Under the pieces are notes generated by a model, which saw only the letters and a list, made by a program, of their open reading frames with translations, had not been told where the DNA came from and searched no databases. Positions 31,863-40,960 of a stretch of DNA of 64,000 nt are shown one piece after another. The stretch spans positions 1 to 64,000 of the forward strand of contig NZ_AOMO01000029.1 in assembly GCF_000338875.1 (NCBI RefSeq), in the 5' to 3' direction. The position numbers and the translations under genes were made by a program. Numbering within the stretch: position 1 is the stretch's first letter; every line of letters starts with the position of its first letter. The stretch is from Vibrio mimicus CAIM 602. GTDB taxonomy: Bacteria; Pseudomonadota; Gammaproteobacteria; Enterobacterales; Vibrionaceae.

Positions 31863-32411
31863 TCACGCCTGAAGAAAACGCAGGGCCAGCAGTAAGGCTG
31901 TGATGCTGCGCGCTTCACAAAAATCGAGATGGGTCAGCAGATCTTCTGCTTGTGCTAAAGGCCAGCGAATGATCTCTAAAGGCTCTGGCTCATCCCCCTC
32001 TAATTGCTCTGAGTATAGATCCTGAGCAACAAAAAGAACCATTTTGCTGGAGAAGTAAGAAGGAGCGAGCACCACCTCTTTGAGTTGCGTTAACTGACGC
32101 GCACCAAAGCCGATTTCTTCTTTTAACTCGCGATTGGCTGCTTGTTCAGCGGTTTCACCATGATCGACCAACCCTTTCGGAAATCCCAGCTCATAACGTT
32201 CAGTTCCGGCGGCGTATTCGCGCACCAGTAGTAGATCACCTTGGGCTGTGATAGGCACCATCATGACTGCATGGCGGCCACTCGGCTTCATGCGCTCGTA
32301 GGTTCTTTCTTCGCCATTCGAGAAACGTAAATCCAAAGCTTCAATAGTAAACAGACGCGATTGAGCGACAGTTTCACGCTCCAGAATTTCTGGTAAAGAT
32401 TTGGACGACAT
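31863..32411 (-). CDS. nudE: ADP compounds hydrolase NudE (Nudix)
   Basis: Nudix hydrolase acting on ADP-ribose, diadenosine polyphosphates and similar ADP compounds. The Nudix box is intact: GLVDHGETAEQAANRELKEE followed by IGFG. 182 residues from ATG 32411 (MSSKSLPEILERE), the family start. A terminator of the upstream nfuA gene lies before it. The nudE-cysQ pair is conserved in gammaproteobacteria. Confidence 0.95.
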   Translation of the reverse strand: MSSKSLPEILERETVAQSRLFTIEALDLRFSNGEERTYERMKPSGRHAVMMVPITAQGDLLLVREYAAGTERYELGFPKGLVDHGETAEQAANRELKEEIGFGARQLTQLKEVVLAPSYFSSKMVLFVAQDLYSEQLEGDEPEPLEIIRWPLAQAEDLLTHLDFCEARSITALLLALRFLQA

Positions 32412-32492
32412 ACGCGGGCTCCCGAGCAAAAAAGTTTTCTTAATATATGAGAAATAATCGCGGTTTGAAACGGTCAATATGCAGACACAAAT

Positions 32493-32521
32493 AAAAAAGC
32501 TGATGGCTAGGCATCAGCTTT
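32493..32521 (-). terminator. Terminator of nfuA
   Basis: A perfect 10-bp stem (AAAGCTGATG / CATCAGCTTT, loop of 6) is followed by a T-run on the minus strand, directly past the nfuA stop. Confidence 0.88.
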
Positions 32522-32538
32522 ATCCAATGGTTTTGTAC

Positions 32539-33126
32539 TTAGTAGTAAGAGTGCTCACCACGATCGTGCTCGGTTGAGTCACGTACTGCAGTCAGTTCAC
32601 CAGCAAATTGAGCCAGCAACTCTTTCTCAATCCCTTCTTTAAGCGTCACGTCGACCATAGAACAGCCGTTGCAGCCGCCACCAAACTGAACCAGAGCCAC
32701 ACCATCATCCGAGATGCTGATCAAGCTAACATGGCCACCGTGGCCTGCCAGTTGTGGGTTTACTTGAGTTTGCAGTGCGTATTCGACACGCTCCATCAGC
32801 GGCGCATCGTCTGCCACTTTACGCATTTTTGCGTTAGGGGCTTTCAGGGTCAGTTGTGAACCCATTTTGTCCGTTACAAAGTCAATCACTGCCTCTTCCA
32901 AAAATGGCAGGCTGAGTTCATCAACGTAAGCTGAAAAACCACTGAAAGGGTATTCCGTATCGGTGGCTTCCACCGCTTCTGGTGGGCAGTAAGAGACACC
33001 GCACTCAGCGTTTTGTGTACCTGGGTTAACCACGAACACACGAATATTAGTACCTTCTGGCTGCTGTGCTAGCAGCTTAGCGAAGTGTGATTGGGCAGAT
33101 TCAGTAATAGTAATTGGATTTGACAC
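32539..33126 (-). CDS. nfuA: Fe-S cluster carrier protein NfuA
   Basis: Delivers [4Fe-4S] clusters to target enzymes, mainly under stress. It has an N-terminal A-type-like domain (about 1-95, a degenerate HesB fold) and a C-terminal Nfu domain with the cluster-binding CxxC in [18 protein letters not shown]. 195 residues, the usual length. It sits next to comF and bioH as in E. coli (gntX/nfuA). Confidence 0.97.
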   Translation of the reverse strand: MSNPITITESAQSHFAKLLAQQPEGTNIRVFVVNPGTQNAECGVSYCPPEAVEATDTEYPFSGFSAYVDELSLPFLEEAVIDFVTDKMGSQLTLKAPNAKMRKVADDAPLMERVEYALQTQVNPQLAGHGGHVSLISISDDGVALVQFGGGCNGCSMVDVTLKEGIEKELLAQFAGELTAVRDSTEHDRGEHSYY

Positions 33127-33214
33127 GACGAATACCTGAGTAAAAGAATCGGTTATTGCTCACCATTCTACTCCTGAGTTAACGATGATCCAGCGCTTTT
33201 TGCGTTAAAAAACG

Positions 33215-33925
33215 TCAACCTTTGCTATCTTTCGGCTCAGGAGTGCGGCATATGCAGTAAATATCAATGCTTTGTACGCCGACATCAAGCAGTAAATCGC
33301 ATAAATGTCGGATGGTACTGCCTGTGGTCACAACATCATCCACAATCGCAATATGTTGCTGGTTTGGCTGATGATTCAGCACAAACGCACCGCGCAGGTT
33401 GTGTATTCGCTGCGCTTTGCTGAGTCCTTGTTGGTGCGGTGTGGCTCGTCGGCGCGCAAAGAGTTGGCTGTCATACTGTGTAGGTAATGAGCGTGCTAAT
33501 TCGCGTGCCAGCAGATCGCTTTGGTTAAAGCCGCGTTGCCAACGTCGCCGCCAATGCAGTGGCACACTGCACAGTAAAGGGGCTGGCTCGCTAATCTGGG
33601 TGGCGAGTAACTTAGCTAAACGTGGTGCTTGCCAAAACTGGCGTTGGTATTTGAGTTGATGCACCGCATCACTGAGTGGAAAGCGGTAATCGCCGACACA
33701 AATCAGTTTTCGCCACGGCGGAGGCTGACGCAGACACTGTCCGCACTGCTCGACAGCCGTGAGCGTGGGTAAACCGCAGCGAGCACAGCGATAACCGTGC
33801 TCAAGCCAAGCTTGGCAGGCGGTGCAGACTCCAAATGGCGAGTTTTTATCGAGCGCGAGTCGACAAAGATGGCACTCAGGAATGAGCAGTGGTGCGGTGG
33901 TTTTTCTGAGCCAATTGGTTAACAT
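33215..33925 (-). CDS. comF: ComF family phosphoribosyltransferase-like protein
   Basis: ComF/GntX-type protein tied to DNA uptake; in Vibrio and Haemophilus the homologues are needed for natural transformation. The N-terminal part has a zinc-ribbon-like set of cysteines (CHLC, CTAC, CARC, CGQC). The C-terminal part has a phosphoribosyltransferase motif (HIAIVDDVVTTGSTIRHL). The start is uncertain: ATG 33925 (MLTNWLRK) resembles E. coli GntX and gives 236 residues; ATG 33952 would add nine. Divergent from bioH. Confidence 0.9.
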   Translation of the reverse strand: MLTNWLRKTTAPLLIPECHLCRLALDKNSPFGVCTACQAWLEHGYRCARCGLPTLTAVEQCGQCLRQPPPWRKLICVGDYRFPLSDAVHQLKYQRQFWQAPRLAKLLATQISEPAPLLCSVPLHWRRRWQRGFNQSDLLARELARSLPTQYDSQLFARRRATPHQQGLSKAQRIHNLRGAFVLNHQPNQQHIAIVDDVVTTGSTIRHLCDLLLDVGVQSIDIYCICRTPEPKDSKG

Positions 33926-34004
33926 AGCGAGCCAAGAATCAGGGTAACTCATCTCATCTTGCCAATTGGCAGAGTGGATGAAGATGGAAATAGAGGGAGA
34001 AAAT

Positions 34005-34772
34005 GTGACCATGGCGTTGTATTGGCAAGTCAGTGGGCAAGGACAAGATCTAGTATTGGTACACGGCTGGGGCATGAATGGTGCGGTGTGGCTGCAAACC
34101 GCAGAAGCATTGAGCGCCCATTTTCGAGTGCATGTGGTGGACTTACCCGGTTATGGTCATAGTGCTGAGCAACATGCCGCGAGCCTGGAAGAGATCGCTC
34201 AAGCCTTGTTAGAGAATGCACCGCGCAACGCGATATGGGTGGGCTGGTCGCTGGGTGGCTTAGTCGCCACGCACATGGCGCTGCATCACTCAGACTACGT
34301 GAGCAAATTGGTGACGGTCGCTTCCTCGCCCAAATTTGCGGCGCAGGGAAACTGGCGTGGTATTCAACCGGATGTGCTGACGGTGTTTACCGATCAGCTG
34401 GTGGCCGATTTTCAGCTGACCATTGAGCGTTTTATGGCGCTGCAAGCCATGGGTAGCCCAAGTGCGCGCCAAGATGTGAAAGCACTTAAACAGGCAGTGC
34501 TGTCTCGTCCTATGCCTAATCCACAATCTCTATTGGCAGGCCTGACTATGCTCGCCGAAGTGGATTTGCGTGACGAGCTACAACACATCAACGTGCCTAT
34601 GCTGCGCCTATATGGTCGGTTGGATGGGTTAGTCCCCGCGAAAGTTGCCCGTGATTTGAACCATTTAGCGCCTTACAGTGAAGCGTTCGTTTTCGACCAA
34701 TCTTCTCATGCGCCGTTTATGACTGAGGCGGAGGCGTTTTGTCTGCGACTTATCGAGTTTGCGACTCGTTAG
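34005..34772 (+). CDS. bioH: Pimeloyl-[acyl-carrier protein] methyl ester esterase BioH
   Basis: Frees pimeloyl-ACP from its methyl ester, the last step in making the biotin side chain. An alpha/beta hydrolase with the nucleophile elbow GWSLGG, the oxyanion HGWGMNG near the N-terminus, the acid Asp in LYGRLDGLVP and the catalytic His in SSHAPFM. The GTG at 34005 fits the GGGAG six bases upstream and gives 255 residues; the ATG at 34011 would give 253. Other biotin genes are not in this window. Confidence 0.94.
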   Translation: MTMALYWQVSGQGQDLVLVHGWGMNGAVWLQTAEALSAHFRVHVVDLPGYGHSAEQHAASLEEIAQALLENAPRNAIWVGWSLGGLVATHMALHHSDYVSKLVTVASSPKFAAQGNWRGIQPDVLTVFTDQLVADFQLTIERFMALQAMGSPSARQDVKALKQAVLSRPMPNPQSLLAGLTMLAEVDLRDELQHINVPMLRLYGRLDGLVPAKVARDLNHLAPYSEAFVFDQSSHAPFMTEAEAFCLRLIEFATR

Positions 34773-34774
34773 AT

Positions 34775-34970
34775 CCCCCTTCCTACTTGAAGCTGCAGCG
34801 GTGTTGGCTACGTTCATTCACCCCAATCACATAGCTTGTCTATGTTCATGGGGATTATGAGAGCCATCCCTGGTTCTCACCAAAGGCCAGCCGATGGCTG
34901 TGCAAATTTGTTCCAGACAAATTTGTCACTCACTTGCCGCCTACCTGCAACTCCAAGTAGTTTGGGTATA
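34775..34970. repeat. ERIC repeat with a 70-bp internal insertion
   Basis: Read on the minus strand, the flanks match the ERIC/IRU intergenic repeat (TATACCCAAACTACTTGGAG at one end, TTGGGGTGAATGAACGTAGC near the centre, CTTCAAGTAGGAAGG at the other). Compared with the copy at 62119-62244, an extra segment of exactly 70 bases sits at 34857-34926. The insert contains a perfect hairpin CAAATTTGT / ACAAATTTG and further short inverted repeats. With its flanks it fills most of the 310-base gap between bioH and the next gene. Confidence 0.85.
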
Positions 34971-35085
34971 GTGTGAATTTTGTCGCGCTGACCAAAATTT
35001 GACTTAATCATTTTCTCGACTGGTCGATAAATAGACTAACCCGGAGTGAAAGCCGAGGGTGGGCGAAGCTGAGGAGGTTTCGGCT

Positions 35086-35556
35086 ATGCTAGTGTCACCG
35101 ACCAATGTCAGTGTGCCACTGATCGCCCCATCAGTGAACGTGCAAACGGAGCAGGCCGCACGCGACAATCGCGTTCGCGAGCCAGTGACGCCAACCGTAC
35201 AACTGGCCAAATCGAACGCTGAACGTAAGATCAAAGAGGATGATAAGCGTCGCAAGCAACCATCGTGGGATCCTGCTGAGCACCCACGTTACGAAGTCGG
35301 CGGCGAAACGGAGGCGCATACCTCCCACCACGATGAACCGAAAAGTGAGCTAGAGCGATTGTTTGATCTGCTCGCGCTTGCTTCGTACAGCCAAGAGCAA
35401 GGTAAAGGTTATGCGATGCGTTTTCGTTTACCCAAGCACATTATTGATGCGGCGATAACAGAAGGCAGAATGGCGCGCCGGCGTGTCGTGATCAAATACC
35501 ATTATGGTCACGCAGTGGCACCCAACACACCTTCAGACGTGATTGCAGTTTTGTAG
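35086..35556 (+). CDS. Uncharacterised basic protein
   Basis: A 156-residue protein I cannot assign. The start ATG at 35086 (MLVSPTNVSVPL) has a strong GAGGAGG eight bases upstream, so it is really translated. The first 100 residues are polar and low-complexity (Thr, Pro, Lys, Glu, His), probably disordered. Residues 105-156 are more structured (LERLFDLLALASYSQEQGKG ... RFRLPKHIIDAAITEGRMAR). I recall that Vibrio homologues have been labelled ATP-dependent Lon protease, but nothing here looks like a protease or an ATPase. Confidence 0.8.
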   Translation: MLVSPTNVSVPLIAPSVNVQTEQAARDNRVREPVTPTVQLAKSNAERKIKEDDKRRKQPSWDPAEHPRYEVGGETEAHTSHHDEPKSELERLFDLLALASYSQEQGKGYAMRFRLPKHIIDAAITEGRMARRRVVIKYHYGHAVAPNTPSDVIAVL

Positions 35557-35576
35557 GTGAGTTATCTCGCGCAATA

Positions 35577-35605
35577 AAAATCCCCACAGCTGTGGGGATT
35601 TTTTT
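35577..35605. terminator. Bidirectional terminator between two convergent genes
   Basis: A perfect stem (AAAAATCCCCACA / TGTGGGGATTTTT, 2-base loop) with T-runs in both directions, placed between the uncharacterised gene and the end of tex. Confidence 0.9.
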
Positions 35606-35650
35606 ATGCAGCCTAACGGTTACGTCATGATGAAATGTATTTGTCGGCGG

Positions 35651-37972
35651 CTATTTCTTCGCTTTAGCGAAAGCGGCGGCAAACGCACCACCCATGGCTC
35701 CACCTAATGCATTGCCTTGCGGCTCATCACGGCGTGGAGCTCGACGCTCTTGCCCTGAGCGTGGTGCAGAGCTGCGTTGGCTGCGGTTATCTTGTCCCGG
35801 CTCATCGTTTAAGCGCATCGAAAGGGCGATACGCTTACGCTGTACATCCACTTCCATGACTTTGACTTTGACGATGTCACCGGCTTTAACCACTTCACGC
35901 GGATCTGAGATAAAGCGATCGGTCAGGGCGGAAATGTGCACTAAGCCATCTTGATGGACTCCGATATCCACGAACGCGCCAAAGTTGGCTACGTTAGAGA
36001 CTACGCCTTCCAAAACCATACCCACTTCCAGATCCGACACCTCATGGATGCCTTCAGCAAAGGTTGCGGTTTTGAATTCCGGACGCGGGTCACGCCCCGG
36101 TTTATCCAGTTCCTTGATGATGTCGGTCACGGTCGGTACACCAAAGTTTTCATCGGTGTAATCGACCGCGCGCAGGGTGTGCAGGAACTCGGTATTGCCA
36201 ATCAGCGCTTTCAGATCTTTGCTGTTCTTCTCGGCGATGGTTTTTACTACTGGGTACGCTTCTGGGTGCACTGCTGAGGCATCGAGCGGGTTTTTGCCAT
36301 CCATAATACGCAGGAAGCCGGCACACTGTTCGAACGCTTTAGGCCCCAAACGCGGTACTTTTTTCAGTGCGCTGCGTGACTCAAAACGACCGTTTTCATC
36401 ACGATAATCGACCACGTTTTGCGCCAATGCCGCAGACAAGCCCGCAACACGAGTCAGTAGCGCTGCCGAGGCGGTATTCACATCTACACCCACGGCGTTC
36501 ACACAGTCCTCAACAATGGCATCCAGACGTTTAGCGAGCAGGGTTTGGCTCACATCGTGTTGATACTGGCCAACCCCGATCGATTTCGGGTCGATCTTCA
36601 CCAGCTCCGCGAGCGGGTCTTGCAGACGACGCGCGATAGAGACTGCGCCACGCAATGACACATCGAGATTCGGGAACTCTTTTGCCGCCAGTTCAGAAGC
36701 AGAATACACCGATGCTCCCGCTTCGCTGACCATGATTTTTTGCACTTTGAGGTTGCCGCGCTTGATCAAATCCGCTGCAAAGGCATCGGTTTCGCGTGAG
36801 GCTGTACCGTTACCAATCGCAATCAGATCCACGTTGAACTTTTTCACCAATAGAGCGATGGATTGCATGGCGCGATCGTACTGATGCTGTGGTGCGTGTG
36901 GGTAAATGGTGTCGGTTGCCAGCACTTTACCGGTTGCGTCAACCACCGCGACTTTACAGCCGGTGCGCAGACCCGGATCGAGGCCCAATGTTGCGCGAGG
37001 ACCCGCCGGTGCCGCCATCAGCAGATCTTTTAAGTTGGTGGCGAAGACTTCTATCGCTTCGATTTCCGCGCGCTCTTTCATCGCGCTCATCAGTTCGGTT
37101 TCCATGTGCATGGAGATTTTTATTTTCCATGCCCAGCTGATCACCTGCTTGCGCCACGCATCGGCCGTCGCTTGACTCAAATGAATGCCGTAATGTTCTG
37201 CAATCAATGTTTCGCAGTAGGATTGGCGCGCACTTTCTTCCAATTCAGGATCGGCATTCAGCGTTAGGGTTAAGAAGCCTTCGTTACGGCCACGCAGCAT
37301 CGCCAACGCGCGATGTGAAGGCGCTTTGCTGATCGGCTCGCGGTGATCAAAGTAATCTTTAAATTTCTCGCCCGCTTGCTCTTTGCCTTCGACCACGCGC
37401 GACACAATTTCCGCGTTGCGATTGAGATGTTGGCGGATTTTCTCCAGTAGATTGGCATCTTCTGCAATGCGTTCCATCACGATAGCGCGTGCGCCATCCA
37501 GTGCGGCTTTGCTGTCAGCGACGCCTTTCTCGGCATTAATGTATTTTGCCGCTTCGCTTTCAGGGTCAGTGTTAGGCTGCGTCCAGAGTGTATCGGCCAG
37601 CGGCTCAAGACCCGCTTCAATCGCGATTTGACCTTTGGTGCGGCGTTTCGGCTTGTAAGGCAGATAGAGATCTTCAAGGCGGTTTTTGCTGTCGGCACTT
37701 AAAATCGCCTGCTCCAGCTCAGGGGTGAGTTTGCCTTGTTCTTGAATCGATTTGAGGATGGTTTGGCGACGGTCATCCATCTCACGCAGATAAGCAAGAC
37801 GGCTATCCAAGTTGCGCAGTTGGGTATCATCCAATCCTCCAGTCACCTCTTTACGGTAACGGGCGATAAAAGGAACGGTATTGCCATCGTCGATCAGGGT
37901 GACGGCAGCGATAACTTGCTCAGGGCGAACATTCAGTTCTTGAGCAATCTGGTGGCAGATAGCTTTGCTCAT
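35651..37972 (-). CDS. tex: RNA-binding transcription accessory protein Tex
   Basis: Tex is a conserved nucleic-acid-binding protein related to eukaryotic Spt6, linked to transcription fidelity and toxin expression. The 773-residue protein shows the Tex N-terminal domain ([20 protein letters not shown]), a YqgF/RNase H-like domain (about 325-450, [17 protein letters not shown]), a helix-hairpin-helix segment ([18 protein letters not shown]) and a C-terminal S1 domain (about 650-720, [17 protein letters not shown]). A basic glycine/arginine-rich tail ends it. Confidence 0.97.
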   Translation of the reverse strand: MSKAICHQIAQELNVRPEQVIAAVTLIDDGNTVPFIARYRKEVTGGLDDTQLRNLDSRLAYLREMDDRRQTILKSIQEQGKLTPELEQAILSADSKNRLEDLYLPYKPKRRTKGQIAIEAGLEPLADTLWTQPNTDPESEAAKYINAEKGVADSKAALDGARAIVMERIAEDANLLEKIRQHLNRNAEIVSRVVEGKEQAGEKFKDYFDHREPISKAPSHRALAMLRGRNEGFLTLTLNADPELEESARQSYCETLIAEHYGIHLSQATADAWRKQVISWAWKIKISMHMETELMSAMKERAEIEAIEVFATNLKDLLMAAPAGPRATLGLDPGLRTGCKVAVVDATGKVLATDTIYPHAPQHQYDRAMQSIALLVKKFNVDLIAIGNGTASRETDAFAADLIKRGNLKVQKIMVSEAGASVYSASELAAKEFPNLDVSLRGAVSIARRLQDPLAELVKIDPKSIGVGQYQHDVSQTLLAKRLDAIVEDCVNAVGVDVNTASAALLTRVAGLSAALAQNVVDYRDENGRFESRSALKKVPRLGPKAFEQCAGFLRIMDGKNPLDASAVHPEAYPVVKTIAEKNSKDLKALIGNTEFLHTLRAVDYTDENFGVPTVTDIIKELDKPGRDPRPEFKTATFAEGIHEVSDLEVGMVLEGVVSNVANFGAFVDIGVHQDGLVHISALTDRFISDPREVVKAGDIVKVKVMEVDVQRKRIALSMRLNDEPGQDNRSQRSSAPRSGQERRAPRRDEPQGNALGGAMGGAFAAAFAKAKK

Positions 37973-38214
37973 CCGTGGTGGTCTCTTTTTGACATTTTCG
38001 GTTTATATGGGGGCAGTTACGCCTGACTCCAGCTCAACGCTCGAATGGACGAGGAGTTTGAGTCATGGATCACGCTCTGCCCGCAGCAGGCGGCTATTAA
38101 TAACATGTCTGCCGCTCGCTTTTGAGAGCTTTCAGTCAAATCTTTTGCCCTGACTGGCAAAGCGTGCGAAAAATCGGTACTTTTCGCGCAACCCTATTTT
38201 GTTGAGAATCCCGT

Positions 38215-38697
38215 GTGAAAACTAAGCTGATTACCCGAGCTGGCTACAACAAGCTCAAGCAAGAGCTCGACTATTTATGGAAAGAACAACGTCCCGAGAT
38301 CACTCAAAAAGTCTCTTGGGCTGCGAGCCTTGGCGATCGCTCAGAAAACGCTGATTACACTTACAACAAGCGTCTGCTGCGCCAGATTGATCGTCGTGTA
38401 CGCTTCCTGAGTAAGTTGCTGCCAGAGCTGAAAATCGTTGATTATTCACCGCAGCAAGAAGGCAAAGTGTTTTTCGGTGCTTGGGTGGAAATTGAAAACG
38501 AAGCCGGAGAAGTGAAGAAGTTTCGCATTGTCGGCCCCGAAGAGATTTACGGCGATGCCAAAGATTACATCTCGATTGATTCTCCGATGGCGCGTGCACT
38601 CCTCAAAAAGCAAGTGGATGAAGAGTTTCAGGTGCACACCCCAACGGGCATGAAAGAGTGGTTTATTAATTCGATTGAGTATGAGAAAGGGGAGTGA
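38215..38697 (+). CDS. greB: Transcription elongation factor GreB
   Basis: Binds the secondary channel of RNA polymerase and stimulates cleavage of backtracked RNA. 160 residues, with the N-terminal coiled coil (about 1-75) carrying the basic patch and the acidic tip residues in SLGDRSENADYTYNKR, and the C-terminal FKBP-like domain (about 80-158, KKFRIVGPEEIYGD). GTG start at 38215. Divergent from tex; the 240-base gap holds the promoters of both. Confidence 0.97.
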   Translation: MKTKLITRAGYNKLKQELDYLWKEQRPEITQKVSWAASLGDRSENADYTYNKRLLRQIDRRVRFLSKLLPELKIVDYSPQQEGKVFFGAWVEIENEAGEVKKFRIVGPEEIYGDAKDYISIDSPMARALLKKQVDEEFQVHTPTGMKEWFINSIEYEKGE

Positions 38698-38714
38698 TTC
38701 CCCTTTTTTCTTTT
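38686..38714 (+). terminator. Terminator of greB
   Basis: An 8-bp stem (AAAGGGGA / TCCCCTTT) that includes the greB stop codon, followed by TTTTTTCTTTT. It marks the left edge of the accessory locus. Confidence 0.85.
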
Positions 38715-38739
38715 GTGTACTGAGAGTTGAGAGGCGCGA

Positions 38740-39528
38740 TTAACGCTTTTCCAGACTCAGTAGGTAGTTACGTAAGTTCACTCCGCGGTTGGTGATGCCC
38801 AGCTTATTACGCAGACTATTGCGATGATTTTCGACCGTTTTCCGCGCCACATTGAGCGTGCTGGCGATCTCTTGGCTCGACATGCCACTGCGAATAAATT
38901 CAGCCACTTGCAGCTCGGATGGGGTCAAAACTTCCAGAAGACGACTGTTCATGCCGCTGTGGTCATCTAGCAAGTTTTCCATATTGGATTTGACGATTTC
39001 CAAGCACAGCTTGAGGCTGGGATCCTGCAACTGTTGCCAGCGCTTTTCGACTTCAGGTAAATGTTTATCGCGAATTTCCTGCTGCACATGCTCTGGAAGT
39101 TGAGTTTCTCCGGCATGGCTGAGCAGATTGAGTGATTCGGAAAGCTCATGGATGATCTGATAATCCTGTTCGATCGCCGAGAGCTTAGGTTCAAGAGGCT
39201 GTTTCTCTTTGGCCTCAATCTGTAGGCAGTAGATTAAGGCGTGTCCTGCATCACTCAGTTTGCACATGCTGAAGTGCAAATTGGCCACATCAAACTCCAG
39301 TGTTTCACGCTCATGGCGCAAAAAAGCACGAATTTGTGCGCTGTACATGGGGCCAACCAAAAACACCAAATCATCCAGACTTTCCAAGGTTAAGGTTGCG
39401 ACAGGGTAGTTGCTGGCAACAATCTGCTCCTTGGCATCAAACGCGACAAAATAGATGTCATGCTGCGCCAACAGTTGATGATACATACTGCTGGTCAGAC
39501 TCATGCGTTGTACTTCAAGGGAGCTCAT
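38740..39528 (-). CDS. LuxR-type transcriptional regulator of the accessory sugar locus
   Basis: A 262-residue regulator. The C-terminus (about 200-258) is a LuxR/NarL helix-turn-helix: LTPSELQVAEFIRSGMSSQE then TLNVARKTVENHRNSLRNKL. The N-terminal part (about 10-110) looks like a PAS-type sensor (YFVAFDAKEQIVASNYP) and is followed by a helical linker. It has no phospho-receiver Asp motif and no autoinducer-binding domain that I can see, so a small-molecule or protein signal is more likely. It is divergent from the sugar ABC operon, the usual place for a local regulator. The name and ligand are unknown. Confidence 0.88.
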   Translation of the reverse strand: MSSLEVQRMSLTSSMYHQLLAQHDIYFVAFDAKEQIVASNYPVATLTLESLDDLVFLVGPMYSAQIRAFLRHERETLEFDVANLHFSMCKLSDAGHALIYCLQIEAKEKQPLEPKLSAIEQDYQIIHELSESLNLLSHAGETQLPEHVQQEIRDKHLPEVEKRWQQLQDPSLKLCLEIVKSNMENLLDDHSGMNSRLLEVLTPSELQVAEFIRSGMSSQEIASTLNVARKTVENHRNSLRNKLGITNRGVNLRNYLLSLEKR

Positions 39529-39573
39529 AAACCGAAATAGTCTCTGTGGTGGTGAGGGGACTTGGCAAATAAT

Positions 39574-39589
39574 ACCTATCTTTTACCTA
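39574..39589. promoter_or_regulatory. Paired TACCTA heptamers upstream of the LuxR-type regulator
   Basis: Two copies of the motif TACCTA(T/G) lie 11 bases apart (ACCTA at 39574 and 39585). The same pairing occurs on the other side of the intergenic region. The motif agrees with the TACYYMT heptamer bound by NarL-type (LuxR-fold) regulators, so these may be autoregulatory sites of the divergent gene. This is inference. Confidence 0.45.
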
Positions 39590-39707
39590 GTCAGCATCTT
39601 TCTTTTTGCGCTTTGTGATTTTCACTCTGAGTGTTCGGGGTGTGATTCCATTCATCATGCTAATGCTTCGCGCCCAAACAACAAAATGCTCAATTATTAC
39701 TCAGGGT

Positions 39708-39723
39708 TGTGATTGTTATCACT
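39708..39723. promoter_or_regulatory. CRP (cAMP receptor protein) site
   Basis: TGTGATTGTTATCACT is a near-perfect CRP site (TGTGA-N6-TCACA with one mismatch). It lies about 100 bases before the binding-protein start, and a possible -10 element TATATT (39777-39782) would place its centre near -72, a class I position. A weaker second half site (TGTGA at 39725) follows. This fits a carbon-source operon under catabolite control. Confidence 0.75.
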
Positions 39724-39741
39724 TTGTGATCGTTGCATGTC

Positions 39742-39801
39742 GCGATCTTGATCGCACTAAATACCTACAAAACACCTATATTAATACTCACCTAATACCT
39801 A
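39742..39801. promoter_or_regulatory. Promoter region of the ABC operon with a palindrome and four ACCTA repeats
   Basis: A palindrome GCGATCTTGATCGC at 39742-39755 is followed by ACCTA motifs at 39763, 39774, 39790 and 39797; the first two are 11 bases apart, one helical turn. These are candidate sites for the LuxR-type regulator. The order CRP site, palindrome, repeats, start codon is compact. Confidence 0.5.
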
Positions 39802-39817
39802 AGTAAGGTGAAGAGAG

Positions 39818-40897
39818 ATGAACAAACAAGGAATCGTTAATACCTGTCGAGTCGCAAGTATCAGTCTGTTAATGGCGTTAAGCAGCAATGCGATGGCTGT
39901 GACAGAAACCAAAGGCCCGATGGGTGAGGCGGCAACGCCGTATACCGATGTGGTGTTATCGACTGAACAAGAGCAGCAAGTGCGCGCGGCAGGTTATACC
40001 GCTGCGATTTTGATGCACAGCACGTCGGATTGGTCGAACGCTCTGATTGAAGGTGCTAAGGACAAATTCTCCGATCTCAATATTAAAGTCGTGGCGGTGA
40101 CCGATGCGGAATTTAATGCCAACAAACAAAAAACCGATGTAGAGACCACGATGGCCATGAAGCCCGATATTTTGATCTCCTTAGTGGTGGATCCGGTATC
40201 CGGTGCTGCGGCATTTCGTCCGGCGGTGGAACAGGGCAGTAAGTTAGTGTTGATCAGTAACCTGCCAAGTGGTTTTGAGCATGGCAAAGATTACGCCGGT
40301 ATCGTGACCGACGATTTATCGCAGATGGGCAAAATCGCGGCGGATCTCATCGCGGATGCAGTGGATGAAAAAGGCAAAGTCGGTTTCATTTACCACGAAG
40401 CCAACTATTACGTGACTAATCAACGTGATGAAGCGGCATTGGCTAATTTGCAACAGAGCTACCCGAACATCGAGGTGGTCGCAAAACGTGGCATTGCTAA
40501 CGCCAACGATGGCGAAGTCATCGCCTCGGCCATGATTACTCAATATCCTGACATTAAAGCTATTTATGCCCCTTGGGACAGTATTGCTGAAGGTGTGGTC
40601 GCGGCGACTCGCGCAGCAGGTCGTAAAGACATCAAAGTGATCACAATGGATTTAGGCGCAGCAAATGCGCTGGACATGGCTAAGCAACGTAATGTGGCGG
40701 GCATTGTGACTGACTTGCCTTATGACTTAGGCCAAACGTTGGCGCGAATGGGGGCATTAGCAAAACTCGAACAACCCACACCACCGTTTGTGACCGTGGG
40801 AGCCAGTGCGGTAACGCGTGACAACTTGTTGGAGGCTTGGCAACAGGCTCTGCGTCGTCCTGCGCCAGAAGCGGTGCAAAAAGCGTTGAAGCAGTAA
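39818..40897 (+). CDS. Periplasmic sugar-binding protein of a ribose-class ABC transporter
   Basis: A 359-residue binding protein with a signal peptide (ISLLMALSSNAMA, cleavage about residue 27). It is a type I periplasmic fold (RbsB/Peripla_BP_4): AAILMHSTSDWSNALIEGAK at the start of the fold, PDILISLVVDP, LVLISNLPSG, and the hinge region KAIYAPWDSIAEGVVAATRA. Such proteins usually bind monosaccharides or small sugar derivatives, and the ligand cannot be read from the sequence. SD AAGGTGAAGAGAG precedes ATG 39818. First gene of the operon with the ATPase and permease. Confidence 0.92.
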   Translation: MNKQGIVNTCRVASISLLMALSSNAMAVTETKGPMGEAATPYTDVVLSTEQEQQVRAAGYTAAILMHSTSDWSNALIEGAKDKFSDLNIKVVAVTDAEFNANKQKTDVETTMAMKPDILISLVVDPVSGAAAFRPAVEQGSKLVLISNLPSGFEHGKDYAGIVTDDLSQMGKIAADLIADAVDEKGKVGFIYHEANYYVTNQRDEAALANLQQSYPNIEVVAKRGIANANDGEVIASAMITQYPDIKAIYAPWDSIAEGVVAATRAAGRKDIKVITMDLGAANALDMAKQRNVAGIVTDLPYDLGQTLARMGALAKLEQPTPPFVTVGASAVTRDNLLEAWQQALRRPAPEAVQKALKQ

Positions 40898-40960
40898 GTG
40901 TACCAGCGGTCTGCCAGATGGCTGGCAGACCGAGTTTGACTCAAGACAGGGAGAGTCGAT

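Noticed and set aside
35651..38697. CRISPR or phage-defence elements in the window
   Set aside because: I looked for regularly spaced repeats and defence gene pairs and saw none.
38740..39528. LuxR-type regulator as a quorum-sensing receptor
   Set aside because: Only the DNA-binding domain is LuxR-like. The N-terminus does not look like an autoinducer-binding domain and no synthase gene is near.
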